Source: Chitinophaga chungangae (GTDB lineage: Bacteria > Bacteroidota > Bacteroidia > Chitinophagales > Chitinophagaceae). Taken from it: a stretch of DNA of 64,000 bases. The stretch spans positions 124,001 through 188,000 of the forward strand of contig NZ_JAGHKP010000004.1 of assembly GCF_017742215.1 (NCBI RefSeq). The letters run 5' to 3'. Shown here in pieces: positions 23,723 through 31,887 of the stretch; the stretch's first letter is position 1, and every line of letters starts with the position of its first letter. Position numbers and translations under genes: made by a program. A model generated the notes under the pieces. That model ran no database searches, was not told the origin of the DNA, and was given only the letters and a program-made list of their open reading frames with translations.

Positions 23723-25288
23723 TTATCTTGCCACGTTCACAGCCCTGCGCTCGCGGATCACGGTTACCTTGATCTGGCCGGGGTATTGCATGTCGTTCTG
23801 GATCTTGTTGGCGATCTCGAAGCTGAGGCGGTCCGCATCGTTGTCGGTCACCTTTTCACTTTCCACGATCACGCGCAGTTCGCGGCCCGCCTGGATGGCG
23901 TAAGCTTTTTCGACGCCGTCGTAGCCCATGGCGAGGTTTTCGAGGTCTTTGATCCGCTGCAGGTAGCTCTGCATGATCTCGCGGCGGGCGCCGGGGCGGG
24001 CGCCGCTGATGGCGTCGCAGGCCTGCACGATGGGGGAGATCACGTAGGTCATTTCCATTTCGTCGTGGTGCGCGCCGATGGCGTTCACAATGGCGGCATG
24101 TTCGCCGTATTTTTCAGCCAGTTTCGCGCCGAGAAGGGCGTGGCTCAGTTCAGATTCTTCGTCGGGCACTTTACCAATATCGTGCAACAGGCCGGCGCGT
24201 TTGGCGAGTTTGGGGTTGAGGCCCAGCTCGGCGGCCATTACGGCACAAAGGTTAGCGGTTTCTTTGGAGTGCATCAGCAGGTTCTGGCCGTAGGAAGAAC
24301 GGAAGCGCATTTTACCGACCATGCGCACCAGTTCTTTGTGCAGGCCGTGAATGCCCATTTCTATCACCGTGCGTTCGCCGATCTCCATTACCTGTTCTTC
24401 CAGCTGGCGTTTGGTTTTCTCCACTACTTCCTCGATACGGGCGGGGTGGATACGACCGTCCTGCACAAGGCGCTGGAGGCTGAGGCGCGCGATCTCGCGG
24501 CGCAGCGGGTCGAAGGAAGACAGTACGATGGCCTCGGGGGTATCGTCTACGATCAGGTCCACGCCGGTAGCGGCTTCGATGGCGCGGATGTTACGGCCTT
24601 CGCGGCCGATGATCTGGCCTTTGATCTCGTCGCTTTCCAGGTTGAACACGGTAATGGCGTTCTCGATGGTCTGCTCGGCGGCGGTGCGCTGGATAGACTG
24701 GATGATGATCTTTTTGGCTTCTTTATTGGCTTTGGTCTTGGCTTCTTCGATGATTTCCTGGATGTGGCCGAGGGCTTGTGTGCGGGCCTCTTCCTTCAGG
24801 CTTTCGATCAGCTGGTGGCGCGCTTCTTCCGCAGTGAGGGCGGCTACTTTTTCAAGACGGCGGATGTGCTCTTCCTGGTGTTTTTCCAGTTCGGAACGTT
24901 TGATGTTCACGAGCTCTATCTGGCGGGCGAGGTTTTCCTTGATGGCTTCATTTTCGGTAACCTGCTTCTGGATGTTGTCGTTTTTCTGGTTGAGGGATTG
25001 TTCTTTCTGTTTGATGCGGTTCTCGGATTCCGTGATCTTCTGGTTGCGCTGCATCACCTCTTTTTCGTATTCAGACTTCAGTTGCAGGTATTTTTCCTTG
25101 GCTTCCAGCAGTTTGTCCTTTTTCAGGTTTTCCGCGCTGAGCTGCCCTTCGGAAATGATCCTTTTGGCCTGTTCTTCTGCTTCCTGGATTTTTATTTTGG
25201 TGTTTTTAGCGAATATTATTTTTCCGAGTATTATTCCTACCGCGAGCGCTACCGCGCCCGCGACTATAACCATGATGGATTCAGTCAT
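23723..25288 (-). CDS. rny: Ribonuclease Y
   Basis: A 521-residue membrane-anchored endoribonuclease that initiates mRNA decay. It has an N-terminal membrane helix (IMVIVAGAVALAVGIILGKI), a long coiled coil (residues ~30-200), a KH RNA-binding domain (GREGRNIRAIEAATGVDLIV) and an HD domain with RAGLLHDIGKVP and AIGAHHDE supplying the metal ligands. The length is the family norm. It is the last gene of the minus-strand block that includes zapA and pheT and is followed by a terminator. Confidence 0.97.
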   Translation of the reverse strand: MTESIMVIVAGAVALAVGIILGKIIFAKNTKIKIQEAEEQAKRIISEGQLSAENLKKDKLLEAKEKYLQLKSEYEKEVMQRNQKITESENRIKQKEQSLNQKNDNIQKQVTENEAIKENLARQIELVNIKRSELEKHQEEHIRRLEKVAALTAEEARHQLIESLKEEARTQALGHIQEIIEEAKTKANKEAKKIIIQSIQRTAAEQTIENAITVFNLESDEIKGQIIGREGRNIRAIEAATGVDLIVDDTPEAIVLSSFDPLRREIARLSLQRLVQDGRIHPARIEEVVEKTKRQLEEQVMEIGERTVIEMGIHGLHKELVRMVGKMRFRSSYGQNLLMHSKETANLCAVMAAELGLNPKLAKRAGLLHDIGKVPDEESELSHALLGAKLAEKYGEHAAIVNAIGAHHDEMEMTYVISPIVQACDAISGARPGARREIMQSYLQRIKDLENLAMGYDGVEKAYAIQAGRELRVIVESEKVTDNDADRLSFEIANKIQNDMQYPGQIKVTVIRERRAVNVAR

Positions 25289-25318
25289 ATCTCAATATTT
25301 AATAGTATTTATAATTAC

Positions 25319-25396
25319 GTCCCTGGCCCGTTTCACGCGAAAGGGCTAGAGCCGACCCGCGAAAATAACAAAAAAATAGCAGCAAAGCACAGGGAC
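25319..25396 (-). ncRNA. Possible structured RNA (6S-like) between zapA and rny
   Basis: GTCCCTG (25319-25325) and CAGGGAC (25390-25396) are exact complements that close a ~78-nt segment. Inside is a second hairpin, GCCC-G-TTTC (25326-25334, G bulge) with loop ACGC and GAAAGGGC (25339-25346). A long weakly paired region rich in A or U lies opposite, a layout reminiscent of a 6S RNA bubble. From memory, 6S genes can lie beside zapA, so the location fits. The segment is shorter than typical 6S RNAs and could instead be an rny leader element. Confidence 0.35.
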
Positions 25397-25443
25397 CTTG
25401 TGATAATGAATAATTTATGGATGCTAAACGTTGCAGGGGAGGG

Positions 25444-25737
25444 CTATTTAAGCTGCTCATCCAGCAGATTGTCAAGGTGTTGCAGTTTTTCACGAAGGAA
25501 AGGAGCTACCCCTGCCTGGGCCTTTCCGCCGCTCGTGGCGGGATGTGTGGCGTACATGATCAGCGCCATGGCGATATAGTCCTGGATGTCTTTCCCGGCA
25601 TAGGCGGCCTTAAACTCGATGATCTTTTCGTTCACTTCTTTCATCACTCTCCGTACATCCTCCTCTTCTTCAGCCCGGATCTTGATCCGGTAGGTGCGGT
25701 CGGCTACGACGATATTAACGGGTATTAGCGGTTCCAT
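25444..25737 (-). CDS. zapA: Cell division protein ZapA
   Basis: A 97-residue FtsZ-associated protein with the N-terminal ZapA fold (IPVNIVVADRTYRIKIRAEE) and a C-terminal coiled-coil helix (LREKLQHLDNLLDEQLK). ATG at 25737 is chosen because the upstream in-frame sequence overlaps the promoter and palindrome at 25761-25776. ZapA bundles FtsZ filaments at the division site. It lies upstream of rny on the same strand. The toxin-antitoxin pair separates it from the pheT and coiled-coil genes. Confidence 0.9.
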   Translation of the reverse strand: MEPLIPVNIVVADRTYRIKIRAEEEEDVRRVMKEVNEKIIEFKAAYAGKDIQDYIAMALIMYATHPATSGGKAQAGVAPFLREKLQHLDNLLDEQLK

Positions 25738-25760
25738 TGTATTTGCTCGGTTGTTGGTGT

Positions 25761-25776
25761 TGTTACAAATGTAACA
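25761..25776 (-). promoter_or_regulatory. zapA promoter element inside a perfect palindrome
   Basis: TGTTACA-AA-TGTAACA is a perfect 16-bp palindrome. On the minus strand it contains TACATTTG (25773-25766), an exact TAnnTTTG, 28 bp before the zapA start. The overlap suggests an operator covering the promoter. Confidence 0.45.
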
Positions 25777-25965
25777 AAAGCGGGCAGACCCGGAAGTGGA
25801 AAAATAATTGCGGGGTTTTTGCACAAATATGGGATTATTATGTTTATAATTGACAAAAATGTACGATTTCGTAAATCTTGATTCTGGTAATCTCATTATG
25901 AGAATAAACCAATCATGGCTGGAAAAATTTCACGAAGGCACGTGCACAAATGTCAATTAAAAACT

Positions 25966-25973
25966 TATCTTTG
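25966..25973 (+). promoter_or_regulatory. Candidate -7 element of the toxin-antitoxin operon
   Basis: TATCTTTG is an exact TAnnTTTG match ending only 2 bp before the antitoxin ATG at 25976. Transcription from it would start at or next to the AUG, implying a leaderless message. No clear -33 TTG was found. Confidence 0.4.
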
Positions 25974-25975
25974 TT

Positions 25976-26464
25976 ATGAACTCAAAGCCAGACAAGGCCA
26001 GGGCAGGCGCCGGCAAAAAGGCCACAAGCGCCCGCAGGCCTGTAACAGACGGGCACGAAATGCTGGTGTCTTATGAATCGATCGTAAAAATGCAAAGGGT
26101 GTTGTATACGAAGAAGATCGAAGTAGTAAAAGCAGGCATTTCCAAAGAACAGCTTACCCGTCTCAAAGAAATCTTTGAACTCGATTACGATACGCTGAGC
26201 TCCCTGCTCATAGTAACCAACCGCTCCCTTCACCTCAAAAAAGGGAAAGATATCCTGAGCAGGAACGTCAGCGACCGTATTATCGCCATTGCCGACGTGT
26301 TCAGCCTCGGGTACAACGTTTTCAACAGCAGGGAACTGTTCCACCGCTGGCTGCGCCAACCCTCCCGCGACCTGGGCGGCGTGCAGCCGCTTTCGCTCCT
26401 CGATACCATTACCGGTATGGAAGAAGTGAAGCAGCAATTGCTGCGGATGGAAAATCATTCATAG
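25976..26464 (+). CDS. Xre/MbcA/ParS-type antitoxin
   Basis: A 162-residue antitoxin of the Xre/MbcA/ParS class (DUF2384). A basic N-terminus (KPDKARAGAGKKATSARRP) precedes a helical DNA-binding region (LTRLKEIFELDYDTLSSLL) and the C-terminal antitoxin domain (DRIIAIADVFSLGYNVFNS, then FHRWLRQPSRDLGGVQPLSLLD region). It is followed after 11 bp by a RES-domain toxin, the standard order. It should neutralise the toxin and autorepress the operon. It lies on the plus strand inside a block of minus-strand housekeeping genes. Confidence 0.88.
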   Translation: MNSKPDKARAGAGKKATSARRPVTDGHEMLVSYESIVKMQRVLYTKKIEVVKAGISKEQLTRLKEIFELDYDTLSSLLIVTNRSLHLKKGKDILSRNVSDRIIAIADVFSLGYNVFNSRELFHRWLRQPSRDLGGVQPLSLLDTITGMEEVKQQLLRMENHS

Positions 26465-26475
26465 AAATCACTTGT

Positions 26476-26925
26476 ATGAAATTATACAGACTGGTCAAAG
26501 AAGACCGTTGCGGCAACCTCGGCGCAAGCGGACTGGCAGACCGTTGGAATTTCGCAACGGACCCCTGCCTGCACGTCAAGGACCATCCCGCCATGTGCCT
26601 CGTGGAAAGCGACCTGGTCACGGGCCTGTTCACCGTGCCCGACGGGTACATGATAGAAGAGCTGGATGTGCCGGACAGTATTGCCTATATCGGTGAAGAA
26701 CGCCTCCCCGACGGGTGGGACGCATTTCCCTTCGGGTTCGAGACCCGCGAATTCGGGTCCGCATTGCTGCAAAAAGCGGAAACGCTGGTGCTCGCCTTTC
26801 CATCACCTGAAATGGCCCACCAATGGAATTACCTGGTCAACCTGCGGCATCACAAGGTGAATGAAATTAAAATCATCAGGCATTATCCCCCCAACCGCAG
26901 GAACCAGCCCCTTTCCAAAATGTAA
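26476..26925 (+). CDS. RES-domain toxin (NAD-degrading family)
   Basis: A 149-residue RES-domain protein. The three family residues are visible: Arg in LADRWNFATDP, Glu in AMCLVESDL and Ser in LVLAFPSPEMAHQWNYLVN. RES toxins deplete NAD+ and arrest growth. The classic GGRWN reads ADRWN here, a small divergence, but the active-site residues are kept. It is co-directional with the antitoxin, 11 bp downstream. The pair forms a complete type II toxin-antitoxin module. Confidence 0.88.
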   Translation: MKLYRLVKEDRCGNLGASGLADRWNFATDPCLHVKDHPAMCLVESDLVTGLFTVPDGYMIEELDVPDSIAYIGEERLPDGWDAFPFGFETREFGSALLQKAETLVLAFPSPEMAHQWNYLVNLRHHKVNEIKIIRHYPPNRRNQPLSKM

Positions 26926-27003
26926 ACGGCTTTCCCCGGCCGGGAAAAACGGCCCGTATGTGCGGGATCGGAATAAAAAACGGATTTGAAATGGACCGGG
27001 CTG

Positions 27004-27312
27004 TCAGGAGTTCAGCAGCGCAATACAACGGTCTATCTCCCGGATATAATCATTGATCTTGCCCCTGACCTCTTTGCGGAACGCGTCTTCCTCTTCGGAA
27101 AGACCGTTGCCCTGCTGCGTCATCGTGGCAATTTTCGCCAGTTTCAGTTTTTCATCCAAAGCTTCGATGGTCTGCTGCTGCTGCGTCAGCTCGTCCTGCT
27201 GCTGCTGCACCTGCTCACGGAGCAATACATTGTCCGCCTGCGACTGCTGTAATTTTTTAAACAGCTGCTGCAGCTTGTCTTCGATGCTTTGTATGTACTG
27301 TTCGATCTCCAT
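27004..27312 (-). CDS. Small coiled-coil protein downstream of pheT
   Basis: A 102-residue protein with a long glutamine-rich coiled coil (residues ~5-65: IQSIEDKLQQLFKKLQQSQ, then QQQQDELTQQQQTIEALDEK). A short helical end (EVRGKINDYIREIDRCIALL) follows. It starts directly after the pheT stop codon, so the two are co-transcribed and translationally coupled. No enzyme family is recognisable. Its size and coiled coil resemble ZapB-like division proteins, and the nearby zapA makes a division role plausible, but this is inference from context. Confidence 0.75.
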   Translation of the reverse strand: MEIEQYIQSIEDKLQQLFKKLQQSQADNVLLREQVQQQQDELTQQQQTIEALDEKLKLAKIATMTQQGNGLSEEEDAFRKEVRGKINDYIREIDRCIALLNS

Positions 27313-29745
27313 TTATTTGCGGATTTCCGCCTGTAATTGTGATTCGAAGGCTTTTACCAGTTTGTTCATCAGGGCATCCGTTTCCTGGTCTGTCAGCGTT
27401 TTCTGCTTGTCCTGGAAGGTGAAGCTCACGGCGTAAGACTTTTTGCCCGCGCCCAGTTTCTCGCTTTCAAAAACGTCGAACAGGTTGATATGTTGCAGGA
27501 GGGATGTTTTAACGGAACGCGCCGCCGCTTCCACCGCAGCGAAAGTTACGGATTTGTCCAGTACCAGCGCCAGGTCCCTGCGCACCGCCGGGAAGCGGGG
27601 GATCTCTTCGTAGAAGGAATCTTTGGTCTGCAGCTGTTTCAGGATCTCTTCCCAATAAAAATCCGCATACCAAACCGGTTGTTTGATGTCGAATTCCTTC
27701 AGTTTCTGCGGCGTTACGCCGCCGGCTACCGCTACGGTTTTCCCGTTCACGGCGATCTCGAAGGCGGGCTGCAGCCCGTGGATGTTGGAGGCGGTCATCT
27801 GCGCGGCGGGCAGCGCCAGCTGCTGCAGGATGTTGCCGGTAAAACTTTTCAGGTCGTAAAAATCCACCGGCTGGCTTTTGTGCATCCAGTTTTCGGGGAG
27901 TTTCTGCCCGGTGAGGTAAAGGCTCAGATGCGCCGTTTCCGGGTATTGGCCTACTTCTTCCTTGCGGTAAGTTTTACCGAACTCGAAGAACAGGAGATCT
28001 TCGTTGCGGCGGTTCAGGTTATAGGCGATGCGCTCCAGGCCGGTTTCCAGCATGGAAGGGCGCATCACGTCCAGGTCGGAAGTGAGGCTGTTGAGCATCG
28101 TCACCATGGAGTCCTGGTCGAGATGTTTGTAATACTGGCTGTTGGTGATGGAGTTGGTGAAGATCTCGGAAAAGCCGTTGGAGGCGAGGTAATCCGCGAT
28201 CTTTTCTTTCACGCGTTCTTTGTCCGGCTGCGCCTGGCGGCTGGGCACCATCCGCACGAAATCGGGGATGGGGATATTGTCCAGCCCGTCGATGCGCATG
28301 ATCTCTTCCACGATATCCGCCGGGATGTTGATGTCCGGCTTATGCAGCGGCGCGGTTACACGCAGTTCCTTTTCATTGTCGGAATGAACGGTGAAACCGA
28401 GGCTGCAAAGGATGTTCTTCACTTTTTCGGGCGCATAATGGTGGCCGCTGAGGGTATCGATATAAGCGTAAGTGATGTCGATATGTTTTTGCGGCGCGGG
28501 CGTCGGGTAGTTGTCTGTTACCTCTGAAGCGGGTGCGCCGTGCGCCAGTTCGTTGATCAGCGCTACGGCTCTTTCGAGGGCGAAAGGCGCCAGGCTGATG
28601 TCGAGCCCTTTTTCGAAACGCACGGCGGCGTCTGTACGCAGGCCGTGGCGCATGGAGGTTTTACGGATGCCGGTGGCGCTGAAGAAGGCGCTTTCCAGGA
28701 AAATATTGGTGGTTTCGTTCTTCACGCCGGAATGGAGACCGCCGAACACGCCGGCGATACACATCGGGTTGTTCTCACCGTCGCAGATCATCAGGTCGCC
28801 TTCGTCCAGCTTGCGTTCCTTGCCGTCGAGGGAAAGGAACGGGGTGCCGGTGGGCAGGTTCTGGATCACGACTTTGCCGCCTTTTATCTGGTCTGCATCA
28901 AAAGCATGCAGCGGCTGGCCGGTTTCGTGAAGCACATAATTAGTGATGTCTACGATATTGTTAATGGGCCTTATGCCGATGGCCTGCAGGCGGTGCTGCA
29001 TCCAGGCGGGGGACTGGCCTACTTTTACGCCGGTGATGCTCTGGCCGCAATAACGGGGGCAGGCTTCGGTGTTTTTCACTTCAACGCCTATGTTCAAAGG
29101 CTGCGAAGCTTTGGTGGCGGCATGAATGCCGGGCTTGCGCACGCTGTAAACGGCCGTGTTTTCCTGGTTGTTGAGAAAGGCGCAAACGTCGCGGGCCACG
29201 CCCATGTGGCTCATGGCGTCCATATGATTGGGAGTGAGACCGATCTCGAATACATGGTCCTGCGCGGGCTGGAACAGCTCGCGGGCCGTGGTGCCGGGTT
29301 TCAGGGACGGGTCCAGTACCAGGATGCCGTCGTGGCCGGTGCCAAGGCCTATTTCATCTTCGGCGCAGATCATGCCGAAGCTTTCTTCGCCGCGGATCTT
29401 GGCTTTTTTCATGGTGAGGGGTTCGCCGCCGGTGGGATAAATGGTGACGCCGATGGGCGCTACCACTACTTTCTGGCCGGCCGCCACGTTGGGCGCTCCG
29501 CATACGATAGACAGCGGTTCGCCGCCGCCGATGTTCACCTTCGTTAAACGGAGCTTGTCTGCATTGGGGTGCTGTTCCACGCTCAATACTTCACCGATCA
29601 CCAATCCTTCCAGGCTGCCTTTCACGCTTTCAAACCGCTCGAGGCTTTCCACTTCAAGGCCGATGGCCGTTAAGATCACAGAAAGTTCCTCCGGCGTCGG
29701 TTTTACCGGTAAATAGTCACATAGCCAGTTGTACGAAATAGTCAT
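27313..29745 (-). CDS. pheT: Phenylalanine--tRNA ligase beta subunit
   Basis: An 810-residue subunit of PheRS. In order: the N-terminal EMAP/tRNA-binding domain (VIGEVLSVEQHPNADKLRLT), B3/B4 domain (GLTPNHMDAMSHMGVARDVC; ALINELAHGA), B5 domain, the catalytic-like core and the C-terminal ferredoxin-fold anticodon-binding domain (FPAVRRDLALVLDKSVTFAA). Full family length. The start at 29745 is preceded by AAGGAG on the coding strand, a rare good Shine-Dalgarno sequence for this phylum. pheS is not in the window. The coiled-coil gene follows with no gap. Confidence 0.97.
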   Translation of the reverse strand: MTISYNWLCDYLPVKPTPEELSVILTAIGLEVESLERFESVKGSLEGLVIGEVLSVEQHPNADKLRLTKVNIGGGEPLSIVCGAPNVAAGQKVVVAPIGVTIYPTGGEPLTMKKAKIRGEESFGMICAEDEIGLGTGHDGILVLDPSLKPGTTARELFQPAQDHVFEIGLTPNHMDAMSHMGVARDVCAFLNNQENTAVYSVRKPGIHAATKASQPLNIGVEVKNTEACPRYCGQSITGVKVGQSPAWMQHRLQAIGIRPINNIVDITNYVLHETGQPLHAFDADQIKGGKVVIQNLPTGTPFLSLDGKERKLDEGDLMICDGENNPMCIAGVFGGLHSGVKNETTNIFLESAFFSATGIRKTSMRHGLRTDAAVRFEKGLDISLAPFALERAVALINELAHGAPASEVTDNYPTPAPQKHIDITYAYIDTLSGHHYAPEKVKNILCSLGFTVHSDNEKELRVTAPLHKPDINIPADIVEEIMRIDGLDNIPIPDFVRMVPSRQAQPDKERVKEKIADYLASNGFSEIFTNSITNSQYYKHLDQDSMVTMLNSLTSDLDVMRPSMLETGLERIAYNLNRRNEDLLFFEFGKTYRKEEVGQYPETAHLSLYLTGQKLPENWMHKSQPVDFYDLKSFTGNILQQLALPAAQMTASNIHGLQPAFEIAVNGKTVAVAGGVTPQKLKEFDIKQPVWYADFYWEEILKQLQTKDSFYEEIPRFPAVRRDLALVLDKSVTFAAVEAAARSVKTSLLQHINLFDVFESEKLGAGKKSYAVSFTFQDKQKTLTDQETDALMNKLVKAFESQLQAEIRK

Positions 29746-30230
29746 TGTAAGCTCCTTGTATTATCCTGCCCGATACGTTAGTATCGATTTAAATTTGTGA
29801 AAATCAATTATTTGAATCACTTTTGCACGCTTCGTACAGTCGTGATTGTGCCGCGTAAAGTTAACAACTTCTGCTGTACGGCAACGGGGAATTTTCCCAA
29901 ACAAAATGTGGAAAATCTTTTTGCACAAAAAATGTGAATAATCGGAACTTTGCTATGGATTTTGTGCCGATTTGGTGGATAACCCGGTGCAAAACAGTGG
30001 ATAACCCGGTTTAGCATGTGCCCGGACCGGTGGATTGCCGACGAATAAATATAGTTCCGGGGGAAGAAGGTTTTATCGGAAAAATGCCGTTACCTTAGTT
30101 TCCCTGGCTTCAAAAAATTTACAATTTGTTAAAGACAGTTGAAGTGCCAAGATTCCCGAAATGTTGTAAATGTATGAGCAAAAGCCATCCAGTAACCATT
30201 TTCTTAACTTTCTTAACGCCTAGCATATAA
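29746..30230. other. pheT-dnaB divergent intergenic region with AT-rich segment
   Basis: A 485-bp non-coding gap between divergent genes. It contains an inverted repeat CGATAC-GTTA-GTATCG at 29771-29786 (pheT leader), an AT-rich segment around 29781-29825 with TAAATTTG at 29790-29797, and the DnaA-box-like cluster at 29907-30010. A 66-codon reading frame on the minus strand runs through the boxes and is not credible as a gene. The dnaB promoter was not identified with confidence. Confidence 0.6.
29907..30010. other. Cluster of four DnaA-box-like sequences
   Basis: All four are in one orientation (minus-strand boxes). TTATTCACA at 29933-29941 is an exact TTATnCACA match. TTTTCCACA (29907-29915), TTATCCACC (29974-29982) and TTATCCACT (29996-30004) each differ at one position. 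The last two lie in an exact 14-bp direct repeat, GTGGATAACCCGGT, at 29975-29988 and 29997-30010 (22-bp period). An AT-rich segment lies to the left and dnaB starts 220 bp to the right. This may be a replication origin or a DnaA-controlled dnaB promoter. Confidence 0.5.
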
Positions 30231-31814
30231 ATGGATCTCAATCTCAAGAAAGACCGCAATACCCGCCGTAAACCCGGGGTAGACATCTCCACCATGGTTT
30301 ACGGGAAAATCCCTCCTCAGGCGAAAGAATTGGAAGAAGCGGTGCTGGGCGCCCTGATGCTGGAAAAAGGGGCCTTCGACGTGGTGATCGAGATCCTTAA
30401 ATCCGAATGTTTTTACGTAGACGCGCACCAGAAGATCTTCGCGGCCATGCAGCGCCTGGCCGCAAAGTCGATGCCGGTGGACATCCTTACCGTGGTGGAA
30501 GAGCTGAAAAGCTCCGCTGAGCTGGAAGTAGTGGGCGGCCCCTTCGCGGTTACCCGTCTTACCAATATGGTCGTGTCTTCCGCCAACATCGAAGCGCATG
30601 CGCGCATCGTGCTGCAGAAATTCATCCAGCGCGAGCTCATCCGCATTTCCGGGGAAATTATCAGCGAAGCGTATGAAGACACCGCCGACGTGTTCGACCT
30701 GCTCGACACCGCGGAATCCAAACTCTTCGAAGTAACCAACAACCACCTCCGTAAAAACTACGATTCCATCGACCGCGTGCTGGTAAATACCATCAAACGC
30801 ATCGAAGACCTCCGCAACAAAGGCGACGATATCACCGGGGTGCCCTCCGGCTTCCCGTCTCTCGATAAGATCACTTACGGCTGGCAGCCTTCCGACCTGA
30901 TCATCCTGGCCGCCCGTCCCGCCGTGGGTAAAACCGCCTTCGCGCTTAACCTCGCGAGGAACGCGGCCCTTCACCCGAAATTCCCGAAAGGCGCGGCGGT
31001 GTTCAGCCTCGAGATGTCCAGCGGGCAGATCGTTCAGCGTATCCTTTCCGCCGAATCGGAAATTCACCTGGAAAAGATCACCAGGGGTAAACTCGAAGAG
31101 CATGAAATGCGCAAACTCATGACTCACGGCATCGAACGCCTGGCCAAAGCGCCCATTTTCATCGACGACACCCCCGGCCTCAATATCTTCGAACTGCGCG
31201 CCAAATGCCGCAGGCTGGTACACAACCACGGCGTGGGCATCATCATCATCGACTACCTGCAGCTGATGAGCGGCGCGGCAGACGGGCGCAATACCAACCG
31301 CGAGCAGGAGATCAGCAAGATCTCCCGCGACCTGAAAGGCCTCGCAAAAGAGCTGCACGTGCCGGTACTGGCGCTTTCGCAGCTGAGCCGCGACGTGGAG
31401 AAACGTAAAGACGGCAACAAAATGCCCCAGCTGAGCGACCTTCGAGAATCCGGCGCGATCGAGCAGGATGCGGACATGGTAATGTTCATTTACCGCCCTG
31501 AATACTACGACATCACCACCAACGAGCACGGCGAATCCAATAAAGGGGAAACGCACGTACGTATCGCCAAACACCGTAACGGTCAGCTTGATACCGTGAA
31601 ACTCCGCGCGGTGCTGCAGTTCCAGCGTTTTGAAGACGATGGTTTCGTAGACGGCCCGCCCGCGCCCCCAGGTGGCGGCGGCAATTCCTTCGCCGGCATG
31701 AAAGGCCACCCCGGCAGCGGCGGTTACGATGAAGCGAAGATCTTCATCCAGAAAGGATCGAAGATGAACGATATGGATTTTGAAGACGATGCATTCGGGG
31801 ATGCTCCCTTCTAA
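30231..31814 (+). CDS. dnaB: Replicative DNA helicase DnaB
   Basis: A 527-residue hexameric helicase. The N-terminal DnaB domain (PPQAKELEEAVLGALMLEKG) is followed by the RecA-like domain. Walker A is LAARPAVGKTAFALNLARN, H2 region VFSLEMSSGQIVQRIL, Walker B IIIIDYLQLMSG, and the closing LRESGAIEQDADMVMFIYRP also fits. The C-terminal ~45 residues are a Gly/Pro-rich then acidic tail ending DDAFGDAPF, which may bind partners. It unwinds DNA at the fork. A DnaA-box-like cluster lies upstream and a terminator follows. Confidence 0.97.
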   Translation: MDLNLKKDRNTRRKPGVDISTMVYGKIPPQAKELEEAVLGALMLEKGAFDVVIEILKSECFYVDAHQKIFAAMQRLAAKSMPVDILTVVEELKSSAELEVVGGPFAVTRLTNMVVSSANIEAHARIVLQKFIQRELIRISGEIISEAYEDTADVFDLLDTAESKLFEVTNNHLRKNYDSIDRVLVNTIKRIEDLRNKGDDITGVPSGFPSLDKITYGWQPSDLIILAARPAVGKTAFALNLARNAALHPKFPKGAAVFSLEMSSGQIVQRILSAESEIHLEKITRGKLEEHEMRKLMTHGIERLAKAPIFIDDTPGLNIFELRAKCRRLVHNHGVGIIIIDYLQLMSGAADGRNTNREQEISKISRDLKGLAKELHVPVLALSQLSRDVEKRKDGNKMPQLSDLRESGAIEQDADMVMFIYRPEYYDITTNEHGESNKGETHVRIAKHRNGQLDTVKLRAVLQFQRFEDDGFVDGPPAPPGGGGNSFAGMKGHPGSGGYDEAKIFIQKGSKMNDMDFEDDAFGDAPF

Positions 31815-31835
31815 AGGAACATCTTTACAGATACT

Positions 31836-31873
31836 AAAAAGCCGGTGCGTTCTGAAAAGAAACCGGCTTTTTT
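31836..31873 (+). terminator. Rho-independent terminator after dnaB
   Basis: AAAAAGCCGGT (31836-31846) and ACCGGCTTTTT (31862-31872) form an 11-bp stem with a 15-nt loop and terminal T-run. Confidence 0.85.
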
Positions 31874-31887
31874 AATGTTCATACACC

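Noticed and set aside
23786..25579. Long plus-strand frame opposite rny and zapA
   Set aside because: Antisense to rny, which has intact KH and HD domains; the translated sequence is Phe/His/Gly-biased as expected of a reverse-frame shadow.
29817..30017. 66-codon minus-strand frame in the pheT-dnaB gap
   Set aside because: It runs through the DnaA-box repeats, has no recognisable sequence and no promoter.
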